A DNA stretch of 64,000 bases. Origin: an uncultured Isoptericola sp. (GTDB lineage: Bacteria; Actinomycetota; Actinomycetes; Actinomycetales; Cellulomonadaceae). The translations under genes were made by a program, and so were the position numbers. The DNA lies in assembly GCA_947497265.1 (NCBI GenBank), contig CANMFP010000009.1, positions 1 to 64,000 on the forward strand, given 5' to 3'. Position 1 is the stretch's first letter. Each line of letters starts with the position of its first letter. The notes under the pieces were generated by a model. That model did not search any database, was not told the DNA's origin, and saw only the letters and a list, made by a program, of their open reading frames with translations. Below, piece after piece: positions 36,821 through 45,476 of the stretch.

Positions 36821-37948
36821 TCAGCTCGCGGAGATCGACTCGATGCCGGGCATGATCGCCTGGCGGATCGTGTCGGACAGCGGCGCGGAACCGGCGGCGT
36901 CGGAGGCGGCCTGCTGGCCCTCCTCGCTGGCGAGGTAGGTCAGGAAGCCCTTGACCAGCTCGGCGGTCTCCGCGTCGTCGTAGGACGTGCAGGCGAGCGA
37001 GTACGACACGAGCACGATCGGGTAGGTGCCCGGGATGTCGCGCTCCAGGTCGATCGAGTAGACGTACTCGCTGGTGCCCTCGGTACGCGGCGACTGGGCG
37101 ACGACCTCGGCGGCGGCCTCGGCCGAGTACGGCACGAACTCGTCGCCGACACCGACCGCGACGGTGCCCAGGTCGGCGACCTGGGAGGCGTCGGCGTAGG
37201 TGATGGTGCCGTCACCGGCCTGGGCGGCGCCGACGACCCCGGAGGTGCCCTGCGCGGACTCCTGGCCGTCGATCGGCCAGACACCGGACGGCTCGGTCGT
37301 CCAGATGTCGGGTGCGACCGTGTAGAGGTACTCCTCGAAGTTCTCCGTCGTGCCCGACTCGTCGGAGCGGTGCACCACGGTGATCGCCGTGCCGGGGAGC
37401 TCGGCGTCCGGGTTGTCGGCGGCGATCGCCTCGTCGTCCCAGGTGGTGATCTCGCCGAGGAAGATGTTGGCGATCGTCTCGGGCTGCATGTTCAGCGAGT
37501 CGACGCCCTCGAGGTTGAAGGCCACCGCCACAGGGCTGACGTAGCCGGGGAACTCGATGACCCCGTCCGGGCCGCACTGGGCCTCGGCGGCGGCGAGCTC
37601 CTCGTCGTCCAGCGCGGCGTCCGAGCCGGCGAACTTGTAGGAGCCGTCACCGAACCCGGTGCGCCCGCCGCCCGAACCGACCGGGTCGTAGTTCACGGTG
37701 GCGTCCGGGTTCGCCTGCTGGAAGCCGGCGCGCCAGGCGTTCATCGCGGCCTCCTGCGACGAGGCACCGCCGCCCGAGAGCTCGCCGGAGAGCGAGGCCG
37801 TCGCGTCGCCGGTCTCCGTCGACTCCGCGCCGTCGCCGCCCGAGGCGGTGTCCGCAGGCTCGGGGTCCGAGCCGCACGCGGCGAGGCTCAGGGCGAGCAC
37901 GCCGACGGCGACGGCAGATCCTGCACGAGTGAATCGGCTGAGGTTCAC
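36821..37948 (-). CDS. pstS: Phosphate-binding lipoprotein PstS
   Basis: 375 residues from GTG 37948, with GAAGGA nine bases upstream; an upstream GTG (37966) lacks a ribosome site. Signal peptide with lipobox LSLAAC, an acidic Ser/Gly linker, then the PBP domain with GGGASSQEAAMNAWRAGF, PVGSGGGRTGF and FAGSDAALDD phosphate-binding loops and TVVHRSDESGTTENFEEYL. It captures phosphate outside the membrane for PstCAB. The PHO box at 38021-38060 lies directly upstream. Confidence 0.97.
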   Translation of the reverse strand: MNLSRFTRAGSAVAVGVLALSLAACGSDPEPADTASGGDGAESTETGDATASLSGELSGGGASSQEAAMNAWRAGFQQANPDATVNYDPVGSGGGRTGFGDGSYKFAGSDAALDDEELAAAEAQCGPDGVIEFPGYVSPVAVAFNLEGVDSLNMQPETIANIFLGEITTWDDEAIAADNPDAELPGTAITVVHRSDESGTTENFEEYLYTVAPDIWTTEPSGVWPIDGQESAQGTSGVVGAAQAGDGTITYADASQVADLGTVAVGVGDEFVPYSAEAAAEVVAQSPRTEGTSEYVYSIDLERDIPGTYPIVLVSYSLACTSYDDAETAELVKGFLTYLASEEGQQAASDAAGSAPLSDTIRQAIMPGIESISAS

Positions 37949-38020
37949 GAGTCGTCCATCCTTCACGCATGTGGTGGCACCGGCGGCCGCCGGCGTTCGG
38001 ATGGAACGCTAAGGAGGCCA

Positions 38021-38060
38021 GATGACCCGGTGACCAGGAGCAGGTGAACGACTCATGAAC
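38021..38060 (-). promoter_or_regulatory. PHO box upstream of pstS
   Basis: On the minus strand GTTCATG and GTTCACC are spaced exactly 11 bp (plus 38054-38060 and 38043-38049). A further GGTCATC lies 22 bp on (38021-38027), in the same 11-bp phase. Streptomyces-type PHO boxes are 11-bp direct repeats of GTTCACC. RegX3, encoded next door, is the expected activator in low phosphate. Confidence 0.75.
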
Positions 38061-38089
38061 AGCCGAGGGCCTGTTGGCGAGACCGCCTC

Positions 38090-38803
38090 TCAGGACTCGT
38101 CGGCCAGCTTGTACCCCAGCCCGCGCACCGTGAGGAGGAGGGCCGGCGACCCGGGGTCGGCCTCGATCTTGGAGCGGATGCGCTTGACGTGGACGTCGAG
38201 CGTCTTCGTGTCGCCGACGTAGTCGGCGCCCCACACCCGGTCGATGAGCTGCCCGCGGGTCAACACGCGACCGGCGTTGCGCAGCAGCAGCTCGAGCAGG
38301 TCGAACTCCTTGAGGGGCAGCGAGACCGCCTCCCCGCCCACGGCGACCGTGTGCCGCTCCACGTCCATGCGCACCGGGCCGACCTCGAGGACCGACTCGC
38401 CGTCGTCGTCGTGACCGTTGGCGCCGCTGTCGGCACCGGCCGCCCCACGCCGCCGCATGACCGCACGCATGCGCGCCAGCAGCTCGCGGAACGAGTACGG
38501 CTTGGTGACGTAGTCGTCCGCGCCGAGCTCCAGGCCCACGACCTTGTCGATCTCCGAGTCCTTGGCGGTGAGCATGATGATCGGCACGTCTCCTCGCTGC
38601 CGCAGCTCCCGGCACACCTCCGTGCCGCTGAGGCCGGGGAGCATCAGGTCGAGCAGCACGAGGTCCGCGCCGCCGTCGTCGAACCGGTCCAGCGCGTCGT
38701 TGCCGTTCGACGTCGCCACGACCTCGTAGCCCTCGCGGGTCAGCTGGTACGTCAGCGGGTCGCGGTAGGACTCCTCGTCCTCGACCACCAGGATGCGCGT
38801 CAC
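38090..38803 (-). CDS. regX3: Phosphate response regulator RegX3
   Basis: 237 residues from GTG 38803. Receiver: ILVVEDEESY, phosphoacceptor Asp in LVLLDLMLPGLSG, IIMLTAKDSEIDK, YVTKPYSFRELLARMRAV. Winged-helix domain with SLPLKEFDLLELLLRNAGRVL and ending TVRGLGYKLA. Together with SenX3 it controls the phosphate regulon. The start overlaps the senX3 stop by four bases. It lies between pstS and senX3, all on the minus strand. Confidence 0.95.
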   Translation of the reverse strand: MTRILVVEDEESYRDPLTYQLTREGYEVVATSNGNDALDRFDDGGADLVLLDLMLPGLSGTEVCRELRQRGDVPIIMLTAKDSEIDKVVGLELGADDYVTKPYSFRELLARMRAVMRRRGAAGADSGANGHDDDGESVLEVGPVRMDVERHTVAVGGEAVSLPLKEFDLLELLLRNAGRVLTRGQLIDRVWGADYVGDTKTLDVHVKRIRSKIEADPGSPALLLTVRGLGYKLADES

Positions 38804-40080
38804 GCGCCTACCTCCTCGTTCGTCGGGCCTTCCGGCCCGTGCTCATGGTCACCGCCGCGCCCCGCCCTCGGGGGCACGTGCGAAGCGTGGGTCACGTCGT
38901 CGGTCGCGTCTGCCGGGCTCGCCGTCGACCCGGGCGGCTCGCCGGCCGGGAGGTCTGCGGCAGGGATCCGCAGCGTGAAGGTCGACCCCTTGCCCGGCTC
39001 GGACCACACGCGCACGTCCCCACCGTGGTCGGCCGCGACGTGCTTGACGATGCTCAGCCCGAGGCCCGTGCCGCCCGTGTCCCGCGAACGCGCCGGGTCG
39101 ACGCGGTAGAAGCGTTCGAAGACTCGCTCCTGCACCTCCGCGGAGATACCGATCCCCTGGTCGACGACGTCGATCTCGACCAGGCCGCCGCGCTCGTGCA
39201 CGCCGACGCCCACGCGGGTGTTCTCCCCCGAGTAGGACACGGCGTTGTCGAGCAGGTTGCGCACCGCCGTCACGAGCAGGTTGTGGTCACCGAAGACGAC
39301 GCAGTCCACCGAGCCGCCCACCGTGATGGTGATGTTCTTGCCCTGCGCCGTGGTGCGGGCCCGGTCGACGGCCTCGTCGACGACGTCGCGCACCGGGACG
39401 GGGCGGACCTGCTGCAACGCTCCGGCCACCTGGAGGCGCGAGAGCTCGATGATCTCGTGCACCAGGGCGGACAGCCGGTGCGCCTCGGACTGCATCCGCT
39501 CGGTGAACCGGCGCACGGCCACGGGGTCGTCAGCGGCGTCCTGCACGGTCTCCGCGAGCAGCGCGAGCGCGCCCACCGGCGTCTTCAGCTCGTGGGAGAC
39601 GTTGACGACAAAGTCCCGACGGATGGCCTCGACGCGCCGCGCCTCGGTGCGGTCCTCCGCCAGGACGAGGAGGTTGTCGAGCCCCAGCGCCGCGACCCGC
39701 ACCTGCAGCAGCACCGTGCCGGAGCCGATCGGGCCGCGCGGCAGCTCCAGCTCCTCCTCGCGGATGACGCCGTCGCGGCGCACCTCCCGCACCATGTCGA
39801 CGATCGCCGGGTGCACCAGCGCGTCGTTGCGCACGATGCCGAGCGCGTACGCGGGCGGGGACGCCCGGATCACCTCGTCGTCGTCGCCGAGCACCACGGC
39901 GGCGGAGCGCAGCACCGACAGCACCCGCACGAGACCACTGTCGAGCTCCGACGTCCCGGCGTCCGCGTCACGGCGCTGGATGCGGTCCGAGAAGCGGAAG
40001 GCGAGGGCAGCGACCAGCCCGACGACGACGCCGAGCACGCCGGCGACGACGGCGGTCGCACCCTGGATGATTCCCTCCAC
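38800..40080 (-). CDS. senX3: Phosphate sensor kinase SenX3
   Basis: 426 residues from GTG 40080. One N-terminal span (ATAVVAGVLGVVVGLVAALAF), a PAS-like domain (about residues 45-150), the His box FVNVSHELKTPVGALAL, the N-box region HNLLVTAVRNLLDNAVSYS, and the G boxes DVVDQGIGIS and DTGGTGLGLSIVKHV. It phosphorylates RegX3; PhoU and the Pst transporter inhibit it when phosphate is plentiful. It is divergent from phoU, with a PHO box in the shared gap. Confidence 0.95.
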   Translation of the reverse strand: MEGIIQGATAVVAGVLGVVVGLVAALAFRFSDRIQRRDADAGTSELDSGLVRVLSVLRSAAVVLGDDDEVIRASPPAYALGIVRNDALVHPAIVDMVREVRRDGVIREEELELPRGPIGSGTVLLQVRVAALGLDNLLVLAEDRTEARRVEAIRRDFVVNVSHELKTPVGALALLAETVQDAADDPVAVRRFTERMQSEAHRLSALVHEIIELSRLQVAGALQQVRPVPVRDVVDEAVDRARTTAQGKNITITVGGSVDCVVFGDHNLLVTAVRNLLDNAVSYSGENTRVGVGVHERGGLVEIDVVDQGIGISAEVQERVFERFYRVDPARSRDTGGTGLGLSIVKHVAADHGGDVRVWSEPGKGSTFTLRIPAADLPAGEPPGSTASPADATDDVTHASHVPPRAGRGGDHEHGPEGPTNEEVGA

Positions 40081-40152
40081 GCCCTCAGCCTAGGTCGCGC
40101 CGGAGCCCTCGCCGTGCCAGGGCGCCGTCTGCTCCCTGACGTGTCGTCCAGT

Positions 40153-40185
40153 GTTCACCTGTGGACCTCGCGACGTTCACCTGGG
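40153..40185 (+). promoter_or_regulatory. PHO box between senX3 and phoU
   Basis: GTTCACCT occurs at 40153-40160 and again at 40175-40182, exactly 22 bp (two 11-bp repeat units) apart, with a degenerate middle unit GACCTCGCGAC. It lies 54-86 bp upstream of the phoU start and 70-105 bp from the senX3 start, so RegX3 could control both. Confidence 0.75.
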
Positions 40186-40238
40186 AGCCTGGGCCGGCTG
40201 CGAGAGTTGCTCAGCACAAGAATTCCGGGAGGACACCC

Positions 40239-40907
40239 ATGCGAGAGATCTTCGACGCCGAGCTGCAGCAGATCGGTGAGGGACTGGTGGAGATGAGCCG
40301 GCTGGTCGAGTCCGCGATCACGCGGGCCGGCTCGGCGCTGCTCGACGGCGAGCACCAGCTCGCGCAGGACGTCATCGCCGCCGATCACGAGATCGACCGG
40401 CTCGAGAAGGAGCTGGACGAGCGCTGCGTGCACCTGCTGGCGCAGCAGGCACCCGTCGCGACCGACCTGCGGGTCGTGATCAGCGCCCTGCGCATCAGCG
40501 CCACGCTGGAGCGGATGGGCGACCTGGCCCAGCACGTCGCGGAGGTGGCGCGCGGCCGGTACCCGGCGCCCGCCGTGCCGGACGGCGCGCGCGAGACGTT
40601 CGTCAGCATGAACGAGGCCGCGATCCTCGTGGCCCGCCGCACGACCGAGCTGCTGGCGACCCGCGACGTCGCGCTGGCCGCAGAGGTGGAGCAGGGCGAC
40701 GACACCCTCGACCAGCTCCACCAGGACACGTTCGCGGCCACGCTGTCCCCGGACTGGACGGGCACCGCGCAGGAGACGGTGGACGTCACCCTGCTGGGCC
40801 GCTACTACGAGCGGTTCGGCGACCACGGCGTCTCCGTGGCACGACGCATCACGTTCCTCGTGACGGGCGACTTCGACGCGGAGCACTCCCGCGTCGCCGA
40901 GGCCTGA
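40239..40907 (+). CDS. phoU: Phosphate-signalling protein PhoU
   Basis: 222 residues from ATG 40239, with GGGAGGA upstream. Two repeated three-helix PhoU domains carry the metal-cluster signatures: VVISALRISATLERMGDLAQHVAEV and VTLLGRYYERFGDHGVSVARR. It transmits the Pst transport state to SenX3 and restrains the regulon when phosphate is abundant. It is convergent with gpmA across the hairpin at 40941. Confidence 0.96.
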   Translation: MREIFDAELQQIGEGLVEMSRLVESAITRAGSALLDGEHQLAQDVIAADHEIDRLEKELDERCVHLLAQQAPVATDLRVVISALRISATLERMGDLAQHVAEVARGRYPAPAVPDGARETFVSMNEAAILVARRTTELLATRDVALAAEVEQGDDTLDQLHQDTFAATLSPDWTGTAQETVDVTLLGRYYERFGDHGVSVARRITFLVTGDFDAEHSRVAEA

Positions 40908-40940
40908 GCGGCGCACGCGGCGCTCCGGCCCCTGTGGACG

Positions 40941-40981
40941 ACGACGGCGGCGCTCCCCGCGATGGGGGGCGCCGCCGTCGT
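40941..40981. terminator. Bidirectional terminator between phoU and gpmA
   Basis: A 17-bp stem (ACGACGGCGGCGCTCCC with its near-perfect complement) around a short loop, located between convergent stops. The bases right after it (TGCACGACACGCCG) match the stem sequence of the 4597-4660 hairpin. Confidence 0.75.
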
Positions 40982-41016
40982 GCACGACACGCCGGACGTG
41001 CCGGTGTGCCGGAGGG

Positions 41017-41757
41017 CTACTTGCCCTGGTTGGCCACGGCCGCGATGGCTTCCTTCGCGGCCTCCGGGTCCAGGTAGGTGCCACCCGGGTTGGTGGGCTT
41101 CAGCGTCTCCTCGTCGAGCTCGTAGAGCAGCGGGATCCCCGTCGGGACGTTCAGCCCCGCGATGGTCTCGTCGTCGACCCCGTCGAGGTGCTTGATGATC
41201 GCGCGCAGCGAGTTGCCGTGCGCGGCCACCAGGACGGTCTTGCCCGCCTGGAGGTCGGGCACGATCTCGCCGTCCCAGTAGGGCAGGGCCCGCTCCAGCA
41301 CCTGCTTGAGCGCCTCGCTGCGCGGGATCGGCTCCCCCGCGTAACGGACGTCGGCGTCCTGGGAGAACTCCGAGCCGAGCTCGATCTCGGGCGGCGGAAC
41401 GTCGTACGAACGACGCCAGAGCATGAACTGCTCCTCGCCGTACTGGTCGCGGACCTGCTTCTTGTCCTTGCCCTGCAGGTCGCCGTAGTGGCGCTCGTTC
41501 AGGCGCCAGCTGCGCTTGACGGGGATCCAGTGGAGATCCGCGGCGTCGAGCGCGAGGTTCGCGGTCGAGATCGCACGGCGCAGCAGCGAGGTGTGCAGCA
41601 CGTCGGGCAGCACGTCGGCCTCCGTCAGGAGGGTGCCGCCGCGCTTCGCCTCCTCGATGCCCTTGTCCGACAGCGGGACGTCGACCCAGCCGGTGAAGAG
41701 GTTCTTGGCGTTCCACTCGCTCTCGCCGTGGCGGAGCAGCACGAGGGTGTAGGTCAT
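41017..41757 (-). CDS. gpmA: 2,3-bisphosphoglycerate-dependent phosphoglycerate mutase
   Basis: 246 residues from ATG 41757. The phosphohistidine motif is [19 protein letters not shown], with [15 protein letters not shown] and the second catalytic His in [17 protein letters not shown]. It interconverts 3- and 2-phosphoglycerate in glycolysis. It is full length and stands alone downstream of the DDN-like gene (93-bp gap). Confidence 0.96.
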   Translation of the reverse strand: MTYTLVLLRHGESEWNAKNLFTGWVDVPLSDKGIEEAKRGGTLLTEADVLPDVLHTSLLRRAISTANLALDAADLHWIPVKRSWRLNERHYGDLQGKDKKQVRDQYGEEQFMLWRRSYDVPPPEIELGSEFSQDADVRYAGEPIPRSEALKQVLERALPYWDGEIVPDLQAGKTVLVAAHGNSLRAIIKHLDGVDDETIAGLNVPTGIPLLYELDEETLKPTNPGGTYLDPEAAKEAIAAVANQGK

Positions 41758-41850
41758 GCCTCCATCCTGCCCTGACCGAGGGACCGGACGCACTTCCCGG
41801 CCGGATCGCGGACGTCTGGCGTCCGTCGTCTCGCCGTCGGCGAGCCGCCG

Positions 41851-42291
41851 TCAGGCGTCGGCGCGCTCGAGGACGAACACGGGGATCTCGCGATCCGTCT
41901 TCGTCTGGTACTCGGCGTAGTCAGGCCACGCCTCGACCGCGCGCTCCCACCAGGCCGCCCGCTCCTCGCCGGCGACCTCGCGGGCGACGTAGTCGTGCTT
42001 CTCCGTGCCGTCCTGCAGCTCGACCTGCGGGTTCGCCACGATGTTGTGGTACCAGACGGGGTGCTTCGGCGCACCGCCCATGGAGGCGACGACGGCGTAG
42101 GCGCCGTCGTGCTCGACGCGCATCAGCGGCGTCTTGCGCACCTTGCCGCTCCGGGCGCCAAGGGTCGTCAGGATGATGACCGGCTTGCCACGCAACGTGG
42201 TGCCCTCGGTGCCGCCCGAGGACTCGTACGTCGAGACCTGCTCGGCGGCCCAGGTGGACGGGCTGGGGACGTATTCTCCGGTGATAGGCAT
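41851..42291 (-). CDS. Deazaflavin (F420)-dependent nitroreductase family protein
   Basis: 146 residues from ATG 42291 (a longer frame to 42324 adds 11 residues with no support). The DDN/DUF385 fold signatures are [42 protein letters not shown] and [16 protein letters not shown]. Members bind F420H2 and reduce quinones or nitro compounds, often at the membrane. The physiological substrate is unknown. It lies downstream of mshA on the same strand. Confidence 0.88.
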   Translation of the reverse strand: MPITGEYVPSPSTWAAEQVSTYESSGGTEGTTLRGKPVIILTTLGARSGKVRKTPLMRVEHDGAYAVVASMGGAPKHPVWYHNIVANPQVELQDGTEKHDYVAREVAGEERAAWWERAVEAWPDYAEYQTKTDREIPVFVLERADA

Positions 42292-42336
42292 GTCCGCGCC
42301 AACGTCGTCGGACCGCCAGGTCATTCCCGGCGGTCA

Positions 42337-42383
42337 CCACCTCTGCCGGGGCGGTACTACCTCGGCGGGGTGCGCTACCTCGC
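42337..42383 (-). repeat. Stop-anchored array at mshA end, 3 units
   Basis: Read on the minus strand: GCGAGGTAGCG, then CCGAGGTAGTA, then AGAGGTGGTGA, with spacings of 18 and 20 bp. The first unit's TAG is the stop codon of mshA, whose last codons are GCG AGG. The array runs away from the gene in its own direction. Confidence 0.82.
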
Positions 42384-43673
42384 GCGGCGGACCTTGCCGG
42401 CCTGCTCGTACACGTCCAGCATCGCCGCGGCCGCGCGGTCCCAGGAGAAACGCTCGCTCGCTCGCCGGGCACCCGCCGCGAGCCGGACGAGCCGGGGCTC
42501 GTCGGCCAGCAGCCCGGTCAGCTCCCGCGCCCAGGTCCACGGGCTGTGGTCGCGCACCAGCACGCCCGAGACGTCGTCGACCACCACGGTCTGCAGCCCG
42601 CCCACGGCCGCGGCGACGACCGGCGTCCCGCAGGCCTGCGCCTCGGCCGCCACCAGGCCGAAGGACTCGTTGTGCGACGGCACGGCGACGACGTCGGCCG
42701 CCCGGTACCAGTCGGCGAGCTCGCTGCGCGGCACCGGCGGACGCACGTCCAGGTGCTCCCCGACCCCCGTCTGGTGGGCCAGGGCCTCGAGCTCGCGCAC
42801 CGCCGTCGGACGACCGCTCGCACCACCCAGGACCACGAGCCGCGGGAGCAGCTGGTCCTCCGGCGCGCCCGCCGGGTCCGTGTGGTCCGCCATGACCCCC
42901 CACGCCCGCACGAGGACGTCCGGCCCCTTGAGCAGCTGTACCCGGCCCGCGAAGAGCACGACGGGCCGGTCGTCCGGCAGGCCGAGCCGCTCGCGGAGCG
43001 CGCGCCGAGACTCCGCCGTCGTCCCCGCGGGCGACGCCGGGGCGAACTCCTCCAGGTCGACGCCCGGGGCCACCACGTGGACCCGGTCCGGGTCTGCGTG
43101 GCAGTACCGCACGAGGTCGTCGGCCTCTTCGCGCGTCGACGCGACCAGCGCGTCCGAGGCCTCGACCACCTGCTCCTCGCCGATGATGCGGCCCTGCGGC
43201 TCCGGGACGTCCCCCGGGGCGAGCGCCGCGTTCTTCACGCGCGCCATCGTGTGCATGGTGTGCACCAGCGGGACGTCCCAGCGCTCGGCGGCCAGCCAGC
43301 CGACCTGCCCCGAGAGCCAGTAGTGCGCATGCACGACGTCGTACCAGTCGGCCGGGCGGTGCGCCTCGGCGCGCAGCACCCCGGCGGTGAACGCGCAGAG
43401 CTGGCCCGGCAGGTCGTTCTTGTCGAGGCCCTCGTACGGCCCGGCCGACACGTGCACGACCCGGATGCCCGGCTCGACCTCCACGACCTTCGGCTGGGCC
43501 GACGTCGTCGCGCGGGTGTAGATCTCCACCTCGGCCCCGCGCCCGGCGAGCGCCCGGGACAGCTCCAGGACGTAGACGTTCATCCCGCCCGCGTCGCCAG
43601 TGCCCGGCTGGTCCAGGGGCGAGGTGTGGACCGAGAGCATCGCGACCCGCGGGCCCGGCCGGGCGGGGGTCAT
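42375..43673 (-). CDS. mshA: Mycothiol glycosyltransferase MshA
   Basis: 432 residues from ATG 43673. The opening [20 protein letters not shown], then NVYV, is diagnostic of MshA. GT4 features: [40 protein letters not shown], and the E-x7-E motif in [22 protein letters not shown]. It joins UDP-GlcNAc to inositol-3-phosphate, the first step of mycothiol synthesis. The start overlaps the upstream lactonase stop. The C-terminus (AR-stop) appears to lie inside a repeat unit. Confidence 0.95.
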   Translation of the reverse strand: MTPARPGPRVAMLSVHTSPLDQPGTGDAGGMNVYVLELSRALAGRGAEVEIYTRATTSAQPKVVEVEPGIRVVHVSAGPYEGLDKNDLPGQLCAFTAGVLRAEAHRPADWYDVVHAHYWLSGQVGWLAAERWDVPLVHTMHTMARVKNAALAPGDVPEPQGRIIGEEQVVEASDALVASTREEADDLVRYCHADPDRVHVVAPGVDLEEFAPASPAGTTAESRRALRERLGLPDDRPVVLFAGRVQLLKGPDVLVRAWGVMADHTDPAGAPEDQLLPRLVVLGGASGRPTAVRELEALAHQTGVGEHLDVRPPVPRSELADWYRAADVVAVPSHNESFGLVAAEAQACGTPVVAAAVGGLQTVVVDDVSGVLVRDHSPWTWARELTGLLADEPRLVRLAAGARRASERFSWDRAAAAMLDVYEQAGKVRRAR

Positions 43674-44770
43674 CGCGCCACCACGACGCACGCCGGGGGC
43701 GTCGCCCACGGGACGCGGGAGACGACCTCACCGGCACCGGAGCCGCCGTCCAGCCGCACCGCGGCGAGCTCGCTCGACCCCTGCAGGGCCACGACCACGA
43801 GCTCCGCCCCGTCCGCGTCGAGCACCTCGTGGTGCCGGGGCCAGCCGCCGTCCCCCAACGAGGTGTCGGCGAGGTGCGTGATCGTCGGTGCGGCGCCGTC
43901 CGCCACCTCGTGGACCGCGAGCACGTCCGGCCCACGCACACCCACGTGCAGCCGCGTGCCGTCCCCGCTCACGGTGACGTGCCCGCCGAAGTCCTCCCCG
44001 GCGACGGCGCCCGGCCTGACCGGCACGGCGCCCGCGTGCTCCCACCCCGCACCCGACGGGACCAGCACGTGCAGCTGCGCGTCGAGCTCGCCGACCACCA
44101 CCAGTGCACCGCTCGGCAGGACGACGAGGTGCCGGGGACCGGTGCCGGCGGGAAGGCGTGCCGCGACGTCGTCGTCCACGGACGGGTCGTCGGCCGCGGG
44201 CGAGCGGCTCGGGCCGGCGTCGCCGGGGCCCGCGTCGACCGGGTACCGCCGGACCAGGTCCGCGCCGAGGTCGGTCACCAGCACGTGGTCGCCGACGACC
44301 GTGACCTGATGGGCGTGCGGGCCCTCCTGCCGATCCGTGACCGGCCCGGTCCCCTCACCGAGGTGCACCGCCCGGTGGTCCTCCGCCGGGGTGCCGTCGT
44401 CGGCCACCGCGACCGCCGCCGCGGCGCCGTCGCCGTAGTTCGCGACCCAGACGGTCCGCGGCGTCGCGGCCACGTGGCACGGGTCGTCGCCGCCCGAGGC
44501 GAGCGCGCCGAGCGGGGTGGCGCCCCCGTCGTCGGAGACGTGCAGCGCGGTCAGCCTCCCGGGCGCCGTCTCGGAGACGGCGTAGAGCGCCGGAGCGTGC
44601 GGGTGCAGAGCCAGGAAGGACGGCGCCGCCACCTCCGCGGCGAGCGTCGGGGTGCCGAAGGCCCCGGTGCCCGGGTCCACCTCGACCCGCCACACGCCCT
44701 CACCGGTGCCCGGCGTGCTGCCCGCGGGATAGGTGCCGATCCACAGGGTCCGGGAGCTCGAGGAGATCAT
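43670..44770 (-). CDS. Lactonase-family beta-propeller protein
   Basis: 366 residues. Seven-bladed propeller of the 6-phosphogluconolactonase YbhE/Pgl type: [94 protein letters not shown]. It may hydrolyse 6-phosphogluconolactone in the pentose phosphate pathway, but substrates of the family vary. It is coupled to mshA by a four-base overlap. Confidence 0.85.
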   Translation of the reverse strand: MISSSSRTLWIGTYPAGSTPGTGEGVWRVEVDPGTGAFGTPTLAAEVAAPSFLALHPHAPALYAVSETAPGRLTALHVSDDGGATPLGALASGGDDPCHVAATPRTVWVANYGDGAAAAVAVADDGTPAEDHRAVHLGEGTGPVTDRQEGPHAHQVTVVGDHVLVTDLGADLVRRYPVDAGPGDAGPSRSPAADDPSVDDDVAARLPAGTGPRHLVVLPSGALVVVGELDAQLHVLVPSGAGWEHAGAVPVRPGAVAGEDFGGHVTVSGDGTRLHVGVRGPDVLAVHEVADGAAPTITHLADTSLGDGGWPRHHEVLDADGAELVVVALQGSSELAAVRLDGGSGAGEVVSRVPWATPPACVVVAR

Positions 44771-44849
44771 GGGGCCAGCCTAGGCTCCGGACAGCACCGC
44801 GCCCCGGCGGGGCTGATCCGACCGGGGCGCAGGCTGGTTGTGGTGAGGG

Positions 44850-45182
44850 TCAGTGAGCGGCTTCGTAGGCCTCCAGGACGCGACCCGGGATGCGGCCGCG
44901 GTCGTTGACCGTGTGACCGTTCTCGCGCGCCCACTCGCGGATCTTCTGCAACTGCTCACGATCGGTGCGGCCACGGCGCGACGCCGTGGCGCGAGGGGTG
45001 GACCTTGCCACCGTCTTGCGTCCGTGCCCGATCCACTGGGACAGGGACTCGCGGAGCTCGGCAGCATGCGCTGCAGAGAGGTCGATCTCGTACGACGCAC
45101 CGTCCAGCGCAAAGGTGACGGTCTCGTCACCCTCGCTCCCGTCGATGTCGTCGATCAGTACGACCTGTGTCTTCTGAACCAC
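44850..45182 (-). CDS. lsr2: Lsr2 nucleoid-associated protein
   Basis: 110 residues from GTG 45182, supported by GGAGGG at the right distance; an upstream frame adds 15 residues without family similarity. The dimerisation domain ([21 protein letters not shown]) and the C-terminal DNA-binding domain with the AT-hook-like core [20 protein letters not shown] are intact. It silences AT-rich and foreign DNA. It lies downstream of lysS as in other actinobacteria, although a small membrane protein intervenes. Confidence 0.96.
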   Translation of the reverse strand: MVQKTQVVLIDDIDGSEGDETVTFALDGASYEIDLSAAHAAELRESLSQWIGHGRKTVARSTPRATASRRGRTDREQLQKIREWARENGHTVNDRGRIPGRVLEAYEAAH

Positions 45183-45223
45183 GCTGTCACCCTCCGGTGC
45201 CTCGAATTGACTGAGCGATTCGA

Positions 45224-45252
45224 GCATGCCCGAGCAGAGAATGAATTGTCAA
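45224..45252 (-). promoter_or_regulatory. Possible lsr2 promoter
   Basis: On the minus strand a perfect TTGACA (plus 45247-45252) is followed after about 17 bases by a weak CATGCT-like -10. The flanking DNA is noticeably AT-richer than the rest of the window, as expected for an Lsr2-sensitive autoregulated promoter. The -10 match is poor. Confidence 0.35.
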
Positions 45253-45266
45253 CTCACCACGACCGG

Positions 45267-45464
45267 TCAGGCGTTCTTGATTGCCTCGGCAGAGTCATTC
45301 GCGGAATTCTTCTCCGCAGCCATCCGCGCCTCGGCATCATGGAGCTCGAGCGCCGCACGCTCGTTCCGGTCGGCCCGCATGATCTTCCGCATCACGAACC
45401 AGAAGAGCAGACCGACGCCCACGGAAGGGACCAGCCCGGCAAGCACCGCCCAGAAGGTATCCAT
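45267..45464 (-). CDS. Small single-span membrane protein
   Basis: 65 residues. One N-terminal span (FWAVLAGLVPSVGVGLLFWFVM) is followed by a charged helix (MRADRNERAALELHDAEARM). It sits 12 bp downstream of lysS, so it is almost certainly on the lysS transcript. Small proteins of this layout are frequent between lysS and lsr2 in related genomes (from memory). Function unknown. Confidence 0.75.
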   Translation of the reverse strand: MDTFWAVLAGLVPSVGVGLLFWFVMRKIMRADRNERAALELHDAEARMAAEKNSANDSAEAIKNA

Positions 45465-45476
45465 GTCTCGATCCTC

